Assembly (NCBI GenBank): GCA_950295325.1
Contig: OX485804.1
Coordinates: forward strand, 11,842,001-11,906,000
Origin: Polytrichum commune
Lineage: Eukaryota > Streptophyta > Polytrichopsida > Polytrichales > Polytrichaceae
Reading direction: 5' to 3'
DNA: 64,000 bases
Below, in pieces: positions 61,831-64,000 of this stretch (position 1 is its first letter; every line of letters begins with the position of its first letter). The notes under the pieces are model-generated. The model was not told the DNA's origin and ran no database searches. It saw only the letters and a program-made list of their open reading frames with translations. A program made the position numbers and the translations under genes.

Positions 61831-61833
61831 TAC

Positions 61834-62197
61834 CAGAGCCCAACATTTTCCTTTCTAATTGCACCCATACCCAGACCATGCCCATCAGCAACGACCTATG
61901 CCCACCCATGCCCACCCATAGCATGACATGTGCGCACCCATGCCCACCCATGCCCACACATAGCATGACATGTGCCCACCCATGCCCACCCATGCTATTC
62001 AAATTGCGCCCATGTATTCAAAAATTATGTAATGTGTATTGTGTAATTGTGTAATTGTGTAATTATGCCCCACCCATGCCCACCCATGCCCGCCCATGAA
62101 CAATAATATTGCACCCATGCCCACCCAAAACCCATGGGCATGGGTGGGTATGGGCATGGGCATGGGCATGGGTATGGGCGCCCGATGTAGGGCTCTG
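61834..62197. mobile_element. Non-autonomous hAT-type MITE with decamer minisatellite, copy 2
   Basis: A 364-bp relative of 10301-10743. Same ends (CAGAGCCCAACATT ... GATGTAGGGCTCTG), here with the 8-bp target duplication GTGTATAC at 61826-61833 and 62198-62205. Same GCCCACCCAT repeats, but only one GAACAATAATATTGCAC module and an extra segment with CAGCAACGACCTATGCCC. The length difference comes from repeat copy number. Confidence 0.93.
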
Positions 62198-62209
62198 GTG
62201 TATACATGC

Positions 62210-62782
62210 CCTAAGTCATAACATGATCACAAAGTTCATTATAACTGGTTCTCTTCAATCAATGGTGAACCATGAAGTGCAGACTCTGAACATTCAGCAA
62301 CAACACTTCATGTGGACAATTTGCCATGATTTACAATAATAAATGAAAGTCATTCTCCACCACTTTTAAATACACTTACATGACTCCAGTCAATCATGCT
62401 ATATATCAAGTATCTTCTCATCCTAACAGAAATCAGAACAAACTGTGCTCATTATGATGCACATAATTACTTTTCATTTTTTTAATGGTAGGTTCATTTA
62501 CAAAGTGCCTCACTGTCTTTGCAGGGAATCAATAAAAATTGACCTTGAAAACATGATTTTAAGAGTGCTTTTTATCCCCCACGACTATACCGTGGGGTTA
62601 AAGGAATCGATTCTAAGCCAGCAGGCACAGATTCCTCATGGGGGTCCTTCCGTTTCGCACGCGAGGGACTCTAACTTAATTTCTCGTTCTCTATGAGTGA
62701 GTTGTAATTATGAGCCTTAAATACAAAAATATATATGGATGGGAGAGAATGATGTGTGAAGTCCACTAGACTCCCACCTCTT
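62210..62782. other. Gene-free stretch
   Basis: No gene. A somewhat GC-rich segment at 62570-62690, with a small CCCCCACG...CGTGGGG stem, may be the head of a short interspersed element; too weak to call. Confidence 0.35.
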
Positions 62783-63284
62783 TGAGGGCCACTTCACACA
62801 CGAGCCAAGAGCCGTGACCAGGAAATTATAGGAGCCCAAAAGAAAGTGTCCCAAGGCCGTCCCAACACACCTCCAAAATCATAGAGTGTGGTCACGGACT
62901 CTCAAGTGTAGTGTGAAGCCATATGTGATCGGGCCCTCAATCAAATGCTATTTCAATGAATTTCTATTCAAGCGGGTCTTTGCACATGATAAAATAAAAT
63001 AAACCAACGGTTGTGAGCATTTGGAGTGCCGTGGTCTCCCGGTTTTGTGTTAGGCCTACCTCCAACAGGTGGTTTTTGAAACTAGTCCAAGTAACCATGA
63101 AACACGATCCCTTCGATGCCATGTAGGAATCCATGTGGACTTTACATCCATCTTGCATTCACATACTCTGTTGGTCCCTCAAGAGTAGTGTGAAGTGAAC
63201 TTGGACCGGCTCCCCCTTTTCCACCAATGAGAGTGCTGGAATTGTAATGGTCACGGGCTCTTAGTAGTTGAGTGTGAAGTGGCC
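62783..63284 (-). mobile_element. MITE of about 500 bp, copy B of the inverted pair
   Basis: Starts AGGGCCACTTCACACACGAG and ends GTGTGAAGTGGCCCTG, a good inverted repeat, with AAGAGCC(C)GTGACCA inside both ends. It is the reverse complement of 52119-52624 with moderate divergence. The two lie about 10 kb apart in opposite orientation. Confidence 0.8.
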
Positions 63285-63486
63285 CTGAGCTGGGCCTCTA
63301 CCATTATTACCAAGGTAAAGGGGGTCTAGATTGTAATAAAACATGAGTTTTACTGGGTTTCTCTAGATTAGTTCAGGGTAGTATGATATTAATTTTTGGG
63401 GTGCAAATCTTTCAAAAATAAAGATTTATATGTTGTAATAGATTAGCTTGCGTTTTATTCAACTCAGGTAATTGTGGTAGGGGCCC

Positions 63487-63648
63487 CGGAACATTATTCA
63501 GATCCATAACAATGTTCTGCAGGACTGATAGTATTCCAGGGAATATCCCCCCACATTCAAACAGGGATGTGAAAATATACATGGAATATTCTTTGAAATA
63601 CTATCAGTCCCGCAGAACACTGTTATGGATCTTAATAATGTTATGCCA
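63487..63648. mobile_element. Foldback MITE, copy 2
   Basis: Arms with GATCCATAACAATGTTCTGC and GCAGAACACTGTTATGGATC, then GGACTGATAGTATTCCA and its counterpart, around a CCCCCCACATTC centre. Same family as 58376-58535. A GATA microsatellite follows at about 63655-63675. Confidence 0.78.
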
Positions 63649-63683
63649 AATCACATAGATAGATAGATAGATATAAACGCTAC

Positions 63684-63780
63684 ACTAAATATGATATTTA
63701 CAGTTATATGGTATTTTATGTCACTATGGTAACATTTCGGGTGACACTTCATATGAATAAGTGAACAAATATTGTCATGG
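63684..63780 (+). mobile_element. Terminal segment shared with the CACTAAA MITE
   Basis: CACTAAATATGATATTTA and the next 85 bp are the reverse complement, with moderate divergence, of the right end of the element at 59720-60166. It leads straight into an open reading frame, so it may be the left end of a longer, coding relative. Confidence 0.6.
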
Positions 63781-64000
63781 ATGAAGAGAAAACTCACAAA
63801 ATATCAACCACTCATTGACAATATCATAGCAAGAGGTTGGAACGTAGCTCCACTTATCGTACTAGCATCAGGAGCCAGAGCCACAACCCACATCCCCTCG
63901 ATGAACGAACTTGAAACAAAACTTAAACTCCCTACATCCCAAATTAGAAGCACATTCAAACAAATAAATATAATCGCTACACAATATGCACATTCAATAT
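63757..64000 (+). CDS. Open reading frame running off the right edge
   Basis: Open from 63757 (after a TGA) to the window end; the likely start is ATG at 63781, giving at least 73 residues. It reads KYQPLIDNIIARGWNVAPL, then IVLASGARATTHIPSMNELE and SQIRSTFKQINIIATQYAHS, with coding-like composition. I associate this pattern, from memory only, with the tail of reverse-transcriptase-type retroelement proteins. The position just inside a transposon-end-like sequence would instead suggest the start of a transposon protein. Incomplete, so no firm call. Confidence 0.5.
   Translation, partial: MSEQILSWMKRKLTKYQPLIDNIIARGWNVAPLIVLASGARATTHIPSMNELETKLKLPTSQIRSTFKQINIIATQYAHSI

Overview
The window is plant nuclear DNA, most likely from a repeat-rich non-flowering land plant or a close streptophyte relative; the species cannot be named from sequence alone. 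Evidence: a complete plant-type vacuolar ATPase subunit H gene with GT-AG introns, plant-type retrotransposons (Ty1/copia, Ty3/gypsy), hAT, Mutator-like and pogo-like DNA transposon remains, a cytochrome P450 remnant, and AT-rich intergenic DNA. The only intact, clearly cellular gene is V-ATPase subunit H (37714-44279, 11 exons, 452 residues). Almost everything else is transposon, satellite or decayed gene.

Left third (1-19.0 kb): a satellite array built on a basic unit of about 61 bp fills 1-3030, 4830-5983, 8860-10300 and 10752-13310. A 20-bp near-palindrome recurs in it at multiples of about 61 bp. A 2,866-bp LTR-like insertion (5989-8854, 5-bp target duplication) and a 443-bp hAT-type MITE (10301-10743, 8-bp duplication) interrupt the array. 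Minus-strand exons lie at both edges of the array (14119 down to 13435, and 4818 down to 3045). All eight exons join in phase, so they are best read as one decayed gene whose third intron is the satellite array. Next to it, in divergent orientation, are a small Cys/His-containing ORF (14534-14962) and a Mutator-like transposase (15338-18981) with a GCM-like zinc region, a DDE core and a SWIM finger, broken by a stop and a frameshift. The whole may be one very large Mutator-type element.

19.4-37.7 kb: the 3' end of a copia element with an antisense F-box-like ORF, polypurine tract and 3' LTR start; a tRNA-derived SINE; an AT-rich tandem block; a CACTA-like terminus; a dead hAT transposase flanked by palindromic repeat clusters; a P450 pseudo-exon; and a gypsy fragment with a locally duplicated segment.

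37.7-44.3 kb: V-ATPase subunit H. Its introns hold a tandem repeat (intron 2) and a strong hairpin (intron 7).

44.3-64.0 kb: no intact gene seen. This part holds several MITE families present twice or more in the window (hAT type with decamer repeats, an inverted pair of about 500 bp, foldback pairs, GATCGGGG-ended elements, CACTAAA-ended elements), a non-autonomous pogo-like element, tandem repeats of about 184 and 250 bp, and an open reading frame running off the right edge (63757-64000).
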